NCBI RefSeq assembly: GCF_014850975.1
Contig: NZ_JACXST010000001.1
Coordinates: forward strand, 1,364,001 to 1,428,000
Direction: 5' to 3'
DNA from: Methylomonas fluvii
GTDB lineage: Bacteria > Pseudomonadota > Gammaproteobacteria > Methylococcales > Methylomonadaceae
Length of the DNA stretch: 64,000 bases
The position numbers and the translations under genes are program-made. The notes under the pieces were generated by a model that was not told where the DNA came from, did not search any database, and worked only from the letters and a program-made list of their open reading frames with translations. Below, piece after piece: positions 8,955 to 18,979 of the stretch (position 1 is the stretch's first letter; each line of letters opens with the position of its first letter).

Positions 8955-9986
8955 ATGATTCGCTTTCCAGCAGAATGGGAAACACAATCAGCCGTTATCA
9001 TCGCTTGGCCGCACCACAGCGGCGACTTTACCAATCTGTCCGCCGTCGAAGATACCTATCATTTTGTGGCTTCCACCATCAGCCGGTTTCAGCCCTTGGT
9101 GATTATTTGCAAGGACGGCGAGCACCAACAGCATATTCAGACTCAACTGGGCCAAAACGAAAAGATTCATATGGTGCAAGCCGATTACAACGATATTTGG
9201 CTTCGGGATACGGTGTTTCTGACGATGGAATGGCAGCATCCCAAAGCCAGTGTGCAGTTGCTTAATTTCCGTTTCAATGGCTGGGGCAAGAAATATCCGC
9301 ATGCGGCCGACGATGCCTTGAATTTGGCGCTGTTCGCGCATCCGATTTTCAAGGGCCATCCTACCGCGACCTTGGATTTGGTGTTGGAAGGCGGCAGCGT
9401 GGAGTCGGACGGCCAAGGCACCTTGATGACGACCAAAAATTGTCTGCTCAATCCCAACCGCAATCCGGATTTATCGGAAGCGGCGATTACCGGTCAGTTG
9501 CAAAATTATTTGGGCGCGAAGCGGATTTTGTGGGTCGAGCAAAGCAATCTGGCCGGCGATGACACCGATGCGCATATCGATACGCTGGCGCGGTTTTGCG
9601 ATGCCAACACTATTGCTTATACCAGTTGCGACGACAGCGCAGATCCGCATTTCGAGAGTTTGAAAAATATGGAAGCGCAACTCAAAACCTTTAAAACGGC
9701 AGGCGGTGAAGCCTATCGTTTGGTGGCGTTGCCGTTACCGAAACCGATTTTTGACGAACAAGGCCAGCAATTGCCTGCCAATTACTCGAATTTCCTGATT
9801 ATCAACGGCGCGGTATTAGTGCCGGTTTACGACGACGCGATGGATGCGGTGGCGCTGGAACGCTTGAAAGGCTGCTTCCCGAATCACGAAATCATAGCTA
9901 CCCCATGCCGGCCGTTGGTGCATCAATACGGCAGTTTGCATTGCGCCAGCATGCAGGTGCCGGCGTTCGTTAAATTGAATTTCTAA
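8955..9986 (+). CDS. aguA: Agmatine deiminase
   Basis: A 343-residue peptidyl-arginine-deiminase-family enzyme that hydrolyses agmatine to N-carbamoylputrescine and ammonia in the cytoplasm, the first step of the arginine-decarboxylase route to putrescine. Family landmarks are the N-terminal PAEWETQSAVIIAWPH, the substrate-binding NDIWLRDT, the HIDTLARF histidine, and the catalytic cysteine C330 in GSLHCASMQVP near the C-terminus. Length is somewhat below the 360-380 usual for AguA. The next gene, 15 bases downstream, codes the second enzyme of the pathway. A good AGGGAG site precedes the ATG. Confidence 0.93.
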   Translation: MIRFPAEWETQSAVIIAWPHHSGDFTNLSAVEDTYHFVASTISRFQPLVIICKDGEHQQHIQTQLGQNEKIHMVQADYNDIWLRDTVFLTMEWQHPKASVQLLNFRFNGWGKKYPHAADDALNLALFAHPIFKGHPTATLDLVLEGGSVESDGQGTLMTTKNCLLNPNRNPDLSEAAITGQLQNYLGAKRILWVEQSNLAGDDTDAHIDTLARFCDANTIAYTSCDDSADPHFESLKNMEAQLKTFKTAGGEAYRLVALPLPKPIFDEQGQQLPANYSNFLIINGAVLVPVYDDAMDAVALERLKGCFPNHEIIATPCRPLVHQYGSLHCASMQVPAFVKLNF

Positions 9987-10001
9987 GAATCTGTCCGACT
10001 C

Positions 10002-10886
10002 ATGAAAAAATCGATTATCGCCTGCGCCGTGCAGCAGCCTTGCAATCGCGGCCGGGAAACCAATCTGGCTTATTCGATCAGTCAAATCGAAACAGCCGCT
10101 CAGCAGAATGCCGATCTGGTGGTGCTGCCGGAGCTGCATCTGGATCATTATTTTTGCCAAAGCGAAGACACCGGGTGTTTTGATCTGGCGCAGCCGATTC
10201 CCGGCCCAACTTGCGAAACGCTGGCCGAAGTGGCGAAGGCCAATCAAGTGGTGATCGTTTCGACCATTTTCGAGAAGCGTGCGCCGGGTTTGTACCACAA
10301 CACGGCGGTGGTATTTGATAAAGACGGCAGCATCGCCGGCACCTTTCGGAAAATGCATATCCCCGACGATCCGGGTTTTTACGAGAAGTTTTATTTTACG
10401 CCTGGCGACTTGGGCTTTGCACCCATCCAAACCTCGATAGGCAAGCTGGGGGTGTTGATCTGCTGGGATCAATGGTATCCGGAAGCGGCGCGGCTGATGG
10501 CGCTGGCTGGCGCGGATGTGTTGATTTATCCCACCGCTATAGGCTGGAATCCCGATGATGACGCTGCCGAGAAACAGCGCCAATGCGATGCCTGGATTAC
10601 CGTGCAACGCGCGCATGCGGTGGCGAACGGCATTCCGGTGATTTCCTGCAACCGCATTGGTTTCGAAGCCGCGCCGGACCAGGCGCCGGGTATTCAGTTC
10701 TGGGGGAATAGCTTTATTGCCGGCCCGCAAGGTGAGATTTTAACCAGTGCTGGCGATAATCAGGATGTGTTGTTATTTGCAGAGCTTGATGCGCAGCGCA
10801 GCGAGGATGTCAGACGCATCTGGCCGTTTCTGCGGGATCGCCGGATAGATGAGTATGCGGATTTGAAGAGGCGGTTTATCGATTAA
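10002..10886 (+). CDS. aguB: N-carbamoylputrescine amidohydrolase
   Basis: A 294-residue nitrilase-superfamily enzyme that converts N-carbamoylputrescine to putrescine, CO2 and ammonia. The catalytic triad is visible: E44 in VLPELHLDHYF, K117 in FRKMHIPDD and C154 in LICWDQWYPE. The PELHLDHYF and DQWYPEAARL sequences are typical of the AguB subgroup rather than of other nitrilases. It follows aguA by 15 bases, so the two form a complete agmatine-to-putrescine module. A strong hairpin terminator follows the stop codon. Confidence 0.94.
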   Translation: MKKSIIACAVQQPCNRGRETNLAYSISQIETAAQQNADLVVLPELHLDHYFCQSEDTGCFDLAQPIPGPTCETLAEVAKANQVVIVSTIFEKRAPGLYHNTAVVFDKDGSIAGTFRKMHIPDDPGFYEKFYFTPGDLGFAPIQTSIGKLGVLICWDQWYPEAARLMALAGADVLIYPTAIGWNPDDDAAEKQRQCDAWITVQRAHAVANGIPVISCNRIGFEAAPDQAPGIQFWGNSFIAGPQGEILTSAGDNQDVLLFAELDAQRSEDVRRIWPFLRDRRIDEYADLKRRFID

Positions 10887-10911
10887 ACGCTGATGATGTC
10901 AGCGATTTGAG

Positions 10912-10950
10912 AAAGCCGGGCAACTGCTAAAACTGTTGCCCGGCTTTTTT
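10912..10950. terminator. Bidirectional intrinsic terminator between aguB and rne
   Basis: A perfect 13-base stem (AAAGCCGGGCAAC / GTTGCCCGGCTTT) with a 10-base loop, flanked by a T run on the plus strand and an A run on the other side. It sits between two convergent genes and should end both transcripts. Confidence 0.9.
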
Positions 10951-10951
10951 A

Positions 10952-13186
10952 TCAGTCTTCGCTAGCGCTACGGCTGACAGGTTCTTGAGGTGTTTCGTTG
11001 TGGCGATTGTTGCTACGCTCGGCGAACTCTCTATCGTAAGAGCGCGGCTGGCTGCTGGCTTCACCGCTTTCGGAATAACTGGGAGCTGGGGCTGGGCGTT
11101 CGTCGCCTTGATTGCCTGCTGAAGTATTCTCGCTCGCTTCGCCACTGGCGTTTTGCTCTGGGCGTCTCTCTCCACCGTTGCGCGGGCCGCGTCTGCGGCT
11201 GCGGCTGCGGCGGCTGCGTTCTTGCCCACCGTTCTCTTTGTTAGCGCTTGTAGCGGCGTCACCAGTTGTTTCCTGGTTAATCGCGACGACGGGCTGCGGT
11301 TTTAGCTCCGCGGGTGCGTTGCTAGTGGTTTCGGCGGTTCCCGGATTGTTAGGCGGACGACGGTTGTTGTTACGGCGGTTGTTGTTACGGCCTGATGCTG
11401 AGCGCTCGCCTCTTTCGCCTCTGTCGCCGCGATCACCACGGTCCCGGCGATTGTTTCTGCCGGATCTGGGTTTGTCTTCGCTGCTTTTTTCAGCGGCTTC
11501 AATACCTTCGGCCGTTTTGCTGTTCCCGATCAGACGTTGCCAGAAGCGTTGAATCAAACCGGCAGAGGTTTTTTTGCTTTGTACGGGCGCAGGGGAGTCC
11601 GGTAAAAACTCCTTGATAGCGGCCTTTTCGGCTTTAGGGCCAGCCTGCTTCGCAAATTCCGGAACCGAGATGTCTTCTTCTTTGATATGCAAATGGCTGG
11701 CTTTTTCTTCGCTGACTTCGCCTGCGGATTTGATGCGCTCGATATCGTAAGACGGCGTTTCCAGGTGTTTGCTAGGCAGCACGATAATGCCGACTTGCAG
11801 TCTGGTTTCGATGTCCTGAATCGCCGCGCGTTTCTCGTTTAGCAGGAAGGTGGCGCAATCGATGGGCAAGTGGGCAATGACGCGCTCGGTGCCTTTTTTC
11901 ATTGCTTCTTCTTCGATCAAACGCAACACTGCCAGCGTCACCGATTCGACGTTACGGATGGTGCCTTGGCCTTTGCAGCGCGGGCAGGTCAGTTGCGTGG
12001 AATCGCCCAGCGAGGGACGCAGACGTTGCCTGGACATTTCCATCAAGCCGAAGCGCGAGATGCGGCCGGTCTGGATGCGGGCGCGGTCGATTTTCAACGC
12101 ATCGCGCAGACGGTTTTCCACTTCGCGCTGGTTTTTGTTCGACATCATGTCTATGAAGTCGATGACGAATAAGCCGCCTAAGTCACGCAAACGTAGTTGG
12201 CGGGCGATTTCGTCGGCGGCTTCCAGATTGGTATTCAGCGCGGTTTCTTCGATGTCGCTGCCTTTGGTGGCGCGCGCCGAGTTGATGTCCACCGAGGTCA
12301 GAGCCTCGGTGTGGTCGATGACAATGGAGCCGCCGGAAGGCAGCGAGACTTCGCGGCGATAGGCCATCTCGATTTGGGTTTCGATCTGATAACGGCTGAA
12401 CAGCGGCACGCTGTCCTGATACAGTTTGGCCTTGTGCAGATTATGCGGCATCACTTGTTTCAGGAAGTTATGCACCAGCTTGAAGGCGCCTTCCTGGTCG
12501 ATCAGGATTTCGTCGATGTCGCCGCGCAAGTGGTCGCGTAAGGCGCGGATGATGACGTTGCTTTCCTGGAAAATCAGGAAGGGCGCAGTTTGTTCGCTAC
12601 TGGAGCGGTCGATGGCTTCCCACAGTTGTAGCAGGTAGTTCAAGTCCCATTGCAGTTCTTCGACGTTTTTGTCGGAGCCGGCGGTGCGGATGATCAAGCC
12701 CATGCTGTCCGGAATTTCCAGCGCAGCCATGGTTTCGCGCAGTTCGCTGCGGTTGTCGCCTTCAATGCGGCGGGAAATGCCGCCGGCCTTGGGGTTGTTC
12801 GGCATCAGCACCAAGTAGGTCCCGGCCAAACTGATGTAAGTCGTTAGCGCCGCGCCTTTGTTGCCGCGTTCTTCTTTTTCAATCTGAACGACGATTTCTT
12901 GGCCTTCGCGAATATTGGATTTGGAGGATTTACCTTCGTCGCTATCGCCGGTTCGGTATTCGGGGGCGATTTCCTTGAACGGCAGGAAACCGTGTTTTTC
13001 GGCGCCGTAATTAACGAAGGCGGCTTCTAGGCTGGGTTCTACCCGAGTGATGATACCTTTATAAATGTTGGATTTTTTTTGTTCTTTTGACGGAACTTCG
13101 ATGTCGAAATCATAGAGTTTCTGACCATCTACCAATGCCACTCGCAGCTCTTCGGGCTGCGTGGCGTTGATAAGCATTCTTTTCAT
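10952..13186 (-). CDS. rne: Ribonuclease E
   Basis: A 744-residue endoribonuclease, membrane- and degradosome-associated in relatives, which cleaves A/U-rich single-stranded RNA in mRNA decay and rRNA/tRNA maturation. The N-terminal catalytic half is intact: S1 domain around 38-120, metal-binding D300 ([13 protein letters not shown]) and D343 ([11 protein letters not shown]), and the zinc-link cysteines C401 and C404 in TCPRCKGQG. From about 500 on the protein is disordered and rich in Arg, Asn and Gly ([16 protein letters not shown]), an RNA-binding scaffold shorter than the one in E. coli (1061 residues in total). The start is set by AAGGATAA upstream of the ATG. It is divergent from rluC, as in E. 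coli. Confidence 0.95.
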   Translation of the reverse strand: MKRMLINATQPEELRVALVDGQKLYDFDIEVPSKEQKKSNIYKGIITRVEPSLEAAFVNYGAEKHGFLPFKEIAPEYRTGDSDEGKSSKSNIREGQEIVVQIEKEERGNKGAALTTYISLAGTYLVLMPNNPKAGGISRRIEGDNRSELRETMAALEIPDSMGLIIRTAGSDKNVEELQWDLNYLLQLWEAIDRSSSEQTAPFLIFQESNVIIRALRDHLRGDIDEILIDQEGAFKLVHNFLKQVMPHNLHKAKLYQDSVPLFSRYQIETQIEMAYRREVSLPSGGSIVIDHTEALTSVDINSARATKGSDIEETALNTNLEAADEIARQLRLRDLGGLFVIDFIDMMSNKNQREVENRLRDALKIDRARIQTGRISRFGLMEMSRQRLRPSLGDSTQLTCPRCKGQGTIRNVESVTLAVLRLIEEEAMKKGTERVIAHLPIDCATFLLNEKRAAIQDIETRLQVGIIVLPSKHLETPSYDIERIKSAGEVSEEKASHLHIKEEDISVPEFAKQAGPKAEKAAIKEFLPDSPAPVQSKKTSAGLIQRFWQRLIGNSKTAEGIEAAEKSSEDKPRSGRNNRRDRGDRGDRGERGERSASGRNNNRRNNNRRPPNNPGTAETTSNAPAELKPQPVVAINQETTGDAATSANKENGGQERSRRSRSRRRGPRNGGERRPEQNASGEASENTSAGNQGDERPAPAPSYSESGEASSQPRSYDREFAERSNNRHNETPQEPVSRSASED

Positions 13187-13604
13187 TAAATTATCCTTAT
13201 TGTAATTTGTATCCTACTTAGAGCTTAAACAGGTTTGGTTGTCGCGGATAAAGGCGGCGTGTTTCCCAATATGTACTTAAGTGAGCGGCCAGACTGACGG
13301 AAAACTGCAATTGGTTGTAGTAATTGTCGCAGCGGGTTATCGGCATTGCCGAGGGTGGCGCTTGAAAAGTGGGAGGTCTGTTATACCGAACTCTATTCTA
13401 AGGATGCAGCTCGCTCATCATGGGTTGAGCGATAAAACCCGAAAAAATTCTTTTAGGTCAGCGCGAAGACACAACGCTGAAACCCCGGTCTTCAAATACT
13501 TATAGCTAAAGTCTATCCAAAGATAAACTAGCCTAATATAGCAATGTTTATTGACAGCAGCAATTTTAAACATGGCTGGCGGATATGTTGTTATTATTTG
13601 CCGC
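13187..13604. other. Divergent rne-rluC intergenic region (long rne leader)
   Basis: About 420 bases separate the divergent rne and rluC starts. In E. coli the same spacer holds a long structured rne leader that RNase E itself cleaves for feedback control; a similar role here is inference. I see no conserved gene in it; the short plus-strand frame at 13281-13505 lacks family features. Promoters for both genes must lie here, but I cannot place them with confidence. Confidence 0.5.
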
Positions 13605-14564
13605 ATGAATACCGCAGAAAATCAGACCAATCCGCAAGTCCAATGGCTGGAGATTACCGAGGCAAACAGCGAACAAAGGCTCGATAATTTTTTGATCACT
13701 TATCTCAAAGGCGTCCCCAAAACCCGCATCTATCGCATGGTCAGAAAGGGCGAAGTTCGGGTCAATAAAGGCCGGATCGACGTCAGTTACAAGTTGCAGT
13801 TGGGCGATATTGTGCGAATTCCGCCGGTCAGAGTCGCGGAAAAAAAAGACGAAATCATCGTCCAGCCCACCTTGAAGTTCAGCCTGGAAAACCACATTCT
13901 CTTTGAAGACGACGGCTTTATTGTGTTGAACAAGCCGGCCGGCTTTGCAGTGCATGGCGGTAGCGGCGTCAGTTCCGGGGTGATCGAGGGGTTAAGACAG
14001 GTTCGGCCACAACAGAAGTTTTTGGAACTGGTGCATAGGCTGGATAAGGAAACCTCCGGTTGCTTGTTGATTGCCAAGAAGCGTTCGGTATTGAAGCTGT
14101 TGCATGAACTTTTTCGCGGCGATGGTATTCAGAAGACGTATCTGGCCTTGCTGGTTGGGCAGTTCCAACGTAAGAAACAACTGGTCGAGGTGCCGTTGCT
14201 GAAGAATGTCGCCCAGGGAGGCGAGCGGATGGTGGTGGTTAGTCAGGCCGGTAAATCCGCCGAGACCTTGTTTACGCGGCTAAAACAGTTTCAGGATGTC
14301 ACCTTGGTGCATGCTGCACCTAAAACTGGCCGTACCCATCAGATTAGGGTGCATGCGGCTTGGCTGGGACATCCGATTGTGGCTGATGATCGTTACGGCG
14401 ATGACGATACGAATAAAGCCTTTAAAAAGCGTGGATACAAGCGTTTGTTTTTACACGCCGAACAATTGCAGTTTGCGCACCCCGTCAGCGGCGCCCTGCT
14501 GCACTTTACCGCGCCATTACCCGAGGATTTACAAGAATTACTGAATCATGAAAAACCGCTTTGA
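13605..14564 (+). CDS. rluC: 23S rRNA pseudouridine(955/2504/2580) synthase
   Basis: A pseudouridine synthase that modifies three uridines of 23S rRNA. An S4 RNA-binding domain lies at about 20-75 (KGVPKTRIYRMVRKGEVRVN), followed by the RluA-type catalytic domain with D147 in HRLDKETSG. I chose the ATG at 13605 because it gives 319 residues, the length of E. coli RluC, and matches its N-terminus; an upstream ATG at 13551 would add 18 residues of no family likeness. The 3' end overlaps the HAD phosphatase gene by 17 bases, indicating co-transcription. Confidence 0.93.
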   Translation: MNTAENQTNPQVQWLEITEANSEQRLDNFLITYLKGVPKTRIYRMVRKGEVRVNKGRIDVSYKLQLGDIVRIPPVRVAEKKDEIIVQPTLKFSLENHILFEDDGFIVLNKPAGFAVHGGSGVSSGVIEGLRQVRPQQKFLELVHRLDKETSGCLLIAKKRSVLKLLHELFRGDGIQKTYLALLVGQFQRKKQLVEVPLLKNVAQGGERMVVVSQAGKSAETLFTRLKQFQDVTLVHAAPKTGRTHQIRVHAAWLGHPIVADDRYGDDDTNKAFKKRGYKRLFLHAEQLQFAHPVSGALLHFTAPLPEDLQELLNHEKPL

Positions 14565-15195
14565 TTTAATCATTTTTGATTGGGACGGTACTTTAATGGA
14601 TTCGGTGGACTGGATCGTGCATTGCATCCAACAAGCGGCGATGAGTTGTGAATGTGAAGTGCCGGAAGCGCAGGCGGTCAGAGACATTGTCGGCTTGAGC
14701 ATCGAAAATGCGATGAAGCAACTGTTTCCGAATGAAGAGCCCGAGATCCGGCAAAAGATTGCTGTCGATTACGCGAAAACCTTTTTTAGCAAACAAATCG
14801 GCCCTGACGACTTGTTTCCCGGTGTGCATGATATGTTGAAGCAGTTTCGTGACCAGGGGTATCGTCTGGCTGTGGCGACCGGCAAGAAAAGCACGGGTTT
14901 GCATGCGGCAATGAACGCGACCGGTGCGGCGAATTTGTTTTGTACTACGCGCTGCGCAGACCAAACGGCTTCCAAGCCTAATCCACTGATGCTGGATGAA
15001 ATTATGGCCGAACTGGGCGTGGATAAACATCGCACCTTGATGGTCGGCGATTCGGTACATGATTTGCAAATGGCCTTAAATGCCCAAGTCGCGTCAATCG
15101 GTGTCACTTGCGGGGCGCATTCCGCGGCAACCTTGCAAAAATACAATCCCTTGTTGTGTGTGAACTACCCCACCGACTTAATCGGAATCATATAG
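14548..15195 (+). CDS. HAD-superfamily hydrolase (phosphoglycolate-phosphatase-like)
   Basis: A 215-residue cytoplasmic HAD-IA phosphatase. Motif I is DWDGT (nucleophile D11, acid D13) and motif IV is VGDSVHDLQMA; the helical cap lies between, at about 20-90. The true substrate cannot be read from the sequence; relatives beside rluC are usually annotated as phosphoglycolate phosphatase or simply HAD hydrolase. The gene overlaps rluC and is followed 7 bases later by the signal peptide peptidase, so the three form one transcription unit, as in many gammaproteobacteria. Confidence 0.85.
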   Translation: MKNRFDLIIFDWDGTLMDSVDWIVHCIQQAAMSCECEVPEAQAVRDIVGLSIENAMKQLFPNEEPEIRQKIAVDYAKTFFSKQIGPDDLFPGVHDMLKQFRDQGYRLAVATGKKSTGLHAAMNATGAANLFCTTRCADQTASKPNPLMLDEIMAELGVDKHRTLMVGDSVHDLQMALNAQVASIGVTCGAHSAATLQKYNPLLCVNYPTDLIGII

Positions 15196-15202
15196 GAGAC
15201 AA

Positions 15203-16186
15203 ATGGTGGAGAATAAACAAGATCTTCCCGAAGATATTGCTGAAAATAGTCCCGGTTGGGAAAAGTCGGTGCTGGAGAAGTTGGCGTTTGCCGCAATTGA
15301 TGAGCAGAAAGCAGCGCGCCGTTGGGGAATATTTTTCAAGTTACTGACGTTTGCTTATTTGGCCGTTGTGCTGGGTATAGCGATTTACCCGAAATTCAAG
15401 GAGGGTATCGATTCCGGTAGCTCAGAGCATGTGGCTATCGTTGATGTACTCGGGCAGATTGTCGAAGGTGAGGCTGCCAGTGCGGATACGGTGATTGAGG
15501 GCTTGCGTGATGCGGCCAAGGATAAAAATGCCAAGGGTATCATCCTCAATATCAACTCACCCGGCGGCAGTCCGGTGCAATCGGCCTACATTTACGATGA
15601 AATCAGACGTCTGAAAGTCGAACATCCAAAATTGCCGATTTATTCGGTAGTGGGCGATATGTGCGCATCCGGCGGTTATTACGTCGCCTCGGCTACCGAT
15701 AAGATATTCGTGAATCAGGCCAGCATCATTGGCTCTATTGGCGTCATCATGAACGGGTTTGGTTTTACCAATGTGTTGGACAAACTGGGCGTGGAGCGGC
15801 GCTTGTTGACCGCCGGCGCGCATAAAGCCATGCTCGATCCGTTCTCGCCGGTCAATCAGCAAGAAAGCAAGCATATGCAGTCTTTGCTGGATCAAGTACA
15901 TCAGCAATTTATTACGGCGGTTCGGGAAGGGCGCGGTAAGCGTTTGAAGGAAACTGAAGCGCCGGAGATGTTCTCCGGGCTGATTTGGACCGGTACGGAA
16001 GGCGTCAGGCTGGGATTGGCGGATGATTTCGGCAGCGTTGATAGTGTGGCCCGCGACCAGTTCGGTACCGAAGAGAAAGTAAACTTTACGCCGCAAGAGC
16101 GCCTGATTGACCGCTTGGCCGGCAAGTTCGGCGCTTCGTTCGGTCATGCCATCGCCAGCAGTTTGCCTATGCCGGCGATACAGTAG
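15203..16186 (+). CDS. sppA: S49 signal peptide peptidase (short SppA type)
   Basis: A 327-residue inner-membrane serine peptidase that degrades cleaved signal peptides. One membrane segment (about 44-62) anchors the periplasmic catalytic domain, which holds the Ser-Lys dyad: S156 in MCASGGYYVAS and K208 in TAGAHKAMLDP. NINSPGGSP (117-123) is the S49 substrate-binding strand. This is the half-length form with a single protease repeat, as in archaea and many proteobacteria, not the 618-residue E. coli form. A TAGGAGA ribosome site precedes the ATG, 7 bases after the HAD gene. Confidence 0.9.
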   Translation: MVENKQDLPEDIAENSPGWEKSVLEKLAFAAIDEQKAARRWGIFFKLLTFAYLAVVLGIAIYPKFKEGIDSGSSEHVAIVDVLGQIVEGEAASADTVIEGLRDAAKDKNAKGIILNINSPGGSPVQSAYIYDEIRRLKVEHPKLPIYSVVGDMCASGGYYVASATDKIFVNQASIIGSIGVIMNGFGFTNVLDKLGVERRLLTAGAHKAMLDPFSPVNQQESKHMQSLLDQVHQQFITAVREGRGKRLKETEAPEMFSGLIWTGTEGVRLGLADDFGSVDSVARDQFGTEEKVNFTPQERLIDRLAGKFGASFGHAIASSLPMPAIQ

Positions 16187-16295
16187 TGTGGCGCGTGTTA
16201 TCCAAGTTATTTACTTAATTTTTGGCAAGACAGTTGCTTATCGATCAGCTTTTATGGATAATGCGCCACTCTTCAGCGTCTTGCTGATGTTTTAT

Positions 16296-16405
16296 GGTTA
16301 CTGTGTCGGTCCTCTCGCAACGATACGCTGTAAACCCCGCCAGGTCCGGAAGGAAGCAACGGTAGCAGCGGACTCGTGTGCCGGGATGTGGCTGGCGCAG
16401 TAGCC
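16296..16405 (+). ncRNA. ffs: 4.5S RNA (signal recognition particle RNA, small bacterial type)
   Basis: Contains the invariant SRP core CAGGTCCGGAAGGAAGCA (16341-16358) and the matching GTGTGCCGGGATGTGGCTGG strand after it, forming the Ffh-binding hairpin with GGAA tetraloop. The ends pair over 8 bases, GGTTACTG (16296-16303) with CAGTAGCC (16398-16405), which sets the boundaries at 110 nucleotides, close to the E. coli length of 114. It lies directly upstream of dnaX on the same strand. Together with Ffh this RNA targets nascent membrane proteins to FtsY. Confidence 0.95.
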
Positions 16406-16433
16406 GCCCAACTCTTGCCTTTCCGCGTTGCTA

Positions 16434-18032
16434 ATGGCTTATCAGGTTCTTGCCAGAAAATGGCGTCCCAGCAACTTCAAGCAGCTTGTCGGTCAGGAGC
16501 ATGTCAGCCAATCGCTAATGCACGCCTTGCAACATGATAGATTGCATCATGCCTATCTGTTCACCGGCACGCGTGGCATTGGCAAAACCACGGTGGCGCG
16601 GATTCTCGCCAAAGCCATCAACTGCGAAAGTCTAATAGATTTCAATCCCTGCGGCGAATGCCAGGTTTGCCGTGATTTCGAGCAAGGCCGTTTCATGGAC
16701 TTGATCGAAGTCGATGCCGCCTCCCGCACCAAAGTCGAAGACACCCGCGATCTGCTCGACAATGCCCAATACGCACCCAATCAAGGCCGTTACAAAGTCT
16801 ATTTAATCGACGAAGTGCATATGCTGTCCGGGCATAGCTTTAACGCCTTGCTTAAGACCCTGGAAGAGCCGCCGCCGCACGTCAAATTTCTGTTGGCTAC
16901 CACCGATCCGCATAAAATTCCGGTCACGGTGCTGTCGCGTTGTCTGCAATTCAATCTAAAACGGCTGTTGCCGGAGCAAATCGACGCGCAGATGCAGTTC
17001 ATCTTGGGCCAGGAGCAAATTGCCTTCGAGCCTGCCGCGCTAAAAATGCTTGGCAGAGCCGCTGACGGCAGCTTGCGCGATGGCTTAAGCTTGCTGGATC
17101 AAGCTATCGTATACGGTAGCGGCAGCGTCACGGCGGAAGCGGTGATAGGCATGCTGGGCACCGTGGCTCAACAGCCTATCGACGACATGTTGCAGGCCTT
17201 GGCAGCAAACGATGCGCGAGCCTTGCTGGCAAAAATCGCCGATGTCGCCGAGCTGACGCCGGATTTCGCCGATATTTTGCAGCAGATGCTGCGTGTATTG
17301 CATCGGGTCGCGTTGTTACAGCAAATGCCGGATTTCGTCGATCAGGAATTTGATAAGCAATTGTTGGATATGTTGGCTAAGACTTTACTGCCGGAAGATG
17401 TGCAACTGTATTACCAGATTGGCTTGATTGGCCAACGCGATTTGCCGCTGGCGCCCGATCCACGCAGCGGTTTTGAAATGGTGATGCTACGGATGCTGAC
17501 TTTTCGGCCGCAAACTCCGGAAGCCCAAGCGCTTGAGCCGGTCAAACCGCCGGTTGTTAAGTCGGTTACCAGTACATCGGTGCCGGCTGTAGCTGTGGAG
17601 AGCAGCGCCAAACATATCGAAGAGCCACGTCCGTCATCGGTCTCGCAAACCGCCAAGCCCGGCAATTGGACCGAGATTATCGCCGCCTTGAACATCAGCG
17701 GCCGTACTCGCGAGTTGGCGAATAACTGCGTGTTGGATGGCATCGACGACAGCAGTTGCCGTTTGCTGCTTGATCCGAGCTTTCAACAGGTTGGGACTAA
17801 AGCTGAGGACAACTTAAGGGTAGCATTGCAAAATTATTACGGTAAACCCTTAAAATTGGTCATAAGCAAGCAAGCCGAGCAGCAAATGACGCCGGCACTG
17901 GAAATTCAAAAAGCCCGCGAAGATCGGCAGCAAGCCGCGGTCGATAGCATTAATAACGATGAAAATGTGCAGGCTTTGAAAGATACCTTCGGCGCCAGAA
18001 TCATGCCTGGCAGTATCGAGCCACTGAATTAA
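16434..18032 (+). CDS. dnaX: DNA polymerase III subunit tau/gamma
   Basis: A 532-residue clamp-loader ATPase of the replisome. It starts [12 protein letters not shown], the family's standard N-terminus; a TTG 6 bases upstream is less likely. The Walker A motif is GTRGIGKT (45-52), the zinc ligands are C64, C73, C76 and C79, and the Walker B is LIDEVHML. A Pro/Ser linker around 365-405 leads to a short tau-specific C-terminus. I see no A6-7 slippery heptamer, so the E. coli-type frameshift that yields gamma is not evident. ybaB and recR follow closely, a widely conserved arrangement. Confidence 0.96.
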   Translation: MAYQVLARKWRPSNFKQLVGQEHVSQSLMHALQHDRLHHAYLFTGTRGIGKTTVARILAKAINCESLIDFNPCGECQVCRDFEQGRFMDLIEVDAASRTKVEDTRDLLDNAQYAPNQGRYKVYLIDEVHMLSGHSFNALLKTLEEPPPHVKFLLATTDPHKIPVTVLSRCLQFNLKRLLPEQIDAQMQFILGQEQIAFEPAALKMLGRAADGSLRDGLSLLDQAIVYGSGSVTAEAVIGMLGTVAQQPIDDMLQALAANDARALLAKIADVAELTPDFADILQQMLRVLHRVALLQQMPDFVDQEFDKQLLDMLAKTLLPEDVQLYYQIGLIGQRDLPLAPDPRSGFEMVMLRMLTFRPQTPEAQALEPVKPPVVKSVTSTSVPAVAVESSAKHIEEPRPSSVSQTAKPGNWTEIIAALNISGRTRELANNCVLDGIDDSSCRLLLDPSFQQVGTKAEDNLRVALQNYYGKPLKLVISKQAEQQMTPALEIQKAREDRQQAAVDSINNDENVQALKDTFGARIMPGSIEPLN

Positions 18033-18045
18033 TATTGGAGAGACG

Positions 18046-18372
18046 ATGATGAAAAATGCGCTAGCGGGCATCATGCAACAAGCCCAGAAAATGCAGGACA
18101 ACTTAAAAAAAGCCCAGGAAGAATTGGGCGCGATGGAAGTGCAAGGCGAGTCCGGCGGCGGCTTGGTAACGATAGTGATGACCGGCAAACGTGAAGTGCG
18201 CAAGGTCAGTATCGACCCGTCTTTGGTCGGCGACGACAAGGATATGTTGGAAGACTTGGTGGCGGCGGCGATCAACGACGCGGTGCATAAAGTCGGTAAA
18301 ATGAAAAAAGAAAAAATGGCCGATGTCACAGCCGGCATCCCGATCCCGCCCGGATTCCAAATGCCGTTCTAA
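18046..18372 (+). CDS. ybaB: YbaB/EbfC nucleoid-associated protein
   Basis: A 108-residue DNA-binding protein. Family hallmarks are the N-terminal coiled-coil helix ([20 protein letters not shown]), the [14 protein letters not shown] beta hairpin and the ending [12 protein letters not shown]. It dimerises as a clamp on DNA; its function in nucleoid structure or recombination is only partly defined. It lies between dnaX and recR with spacings of 13 and 2 bases, so all three should be one transcript. Confidence 0.94.
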   Translation: MMKNALAGIMQQAQKMQDNLKKAQEELGAMEVQGESGGGLVTIVMTGKREVRKVSIDPSLVGDDKDMLEDLVAAAINDAVHKVGKMKKEKMADVTAGIPIPPGFQMPF

Positions 18373-18374
18373 AC

Positions 18375-18971
18375 ATGCAAAACCAGGGTTTGCTGAAAGA
18401 GTTGATCCAAAGCCTGTGCTGCCTGCCCGGCGTGGGGCCGAAGTCGGCGCAACGCATGGCTTTTCATCTATTGCAGCGCAACCGTGACGGCGGCATGCAA
18501 TTAAGCAAAATGCTCGCAAAAGCCGTCAACGAAATCGGCCATTGCCGCGAATGCCGGACTTTGACCGAAGCCGAGTTATGCGAGGTCTGCGCCAATCCAC
18601 TGCGCGATGCGGAAACGATCTGCGTGGTCGAAAGTCCGGCCGACGTGTGGGTGATCGATCAAGCCACCACCTTCAAGGGCAAATACTTTGTATTGCACGG
18701 CCGCTTGTCGCCGTTGGATGGCATTGGTCCCGATCAGCTTGGTTTCGAGTTGCTTGAGCAACGCATGGCGAGTGGGCAAATCAAGGAAATCATTCTGGCG
18801 ACCAATTCCACCGTGGAAGGCCAGGCCACCGCGCATTTCATCGGCGAAGTCGCCGGCAAATTCAATATCCGCGCCACCCGCATTGCTCACGGCGTACCGA
18901 TGGGTGGCGAGTTGGAGTTTATCGACAGCGGCACTTTGGCGCATGCCTTCAACGGTCGCCGCGAATTTTAG
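18375..18971 (+). CDS. recR: Recombination mediator RecR
   Basis: A 198-residue DNA-repair protein that, with RecO (and RecF), loads RecA at single-stranded gaps. It has the helix-hairpin-helix [14 protein letters not shown] (15-28), a C4 zinc finger (C57, C60, C69, C72) and a Toprim domain beginning [11 protein letters not shown]. The C-terminal Walker-B-like segment [15 protein letters not shown] is also typical. The ATG is 2 bases after the ybaB stop. Confidence 0.96.
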   Translation: MQNQGLLKELIQSLCCLPGVGPKSAQRMAFHLLQRNRDGGMQLSKMLAKAVNEIGHCRECRTLTEAELCEVCANPLRDAETICVVESPADVWVIDQATTFKGKYFVLHGRLSPLDGIGPDQLGFELLEQRMASGQIKEIILATNSTVEGQATAHFIGEVAGKFNIRATRIAHGVPMGGELEFIDSGTLAHAFNGRREF

Positions 18972-18979
18972 GAGGACAC

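Noticed and set aside
13281-13505. Plus-strand frame of 74 codons in the rne-rluC spacer
   Set aside because: Composition unlike a protein of this genome and no family features; better explained as leader/promoter DNA.
16428-16433. TTG start two codons before [10 protein letters not shown] in dnaX
   Set aside because: The ATG at 16434 reproduces the nearly universal DnaX N-terminus.
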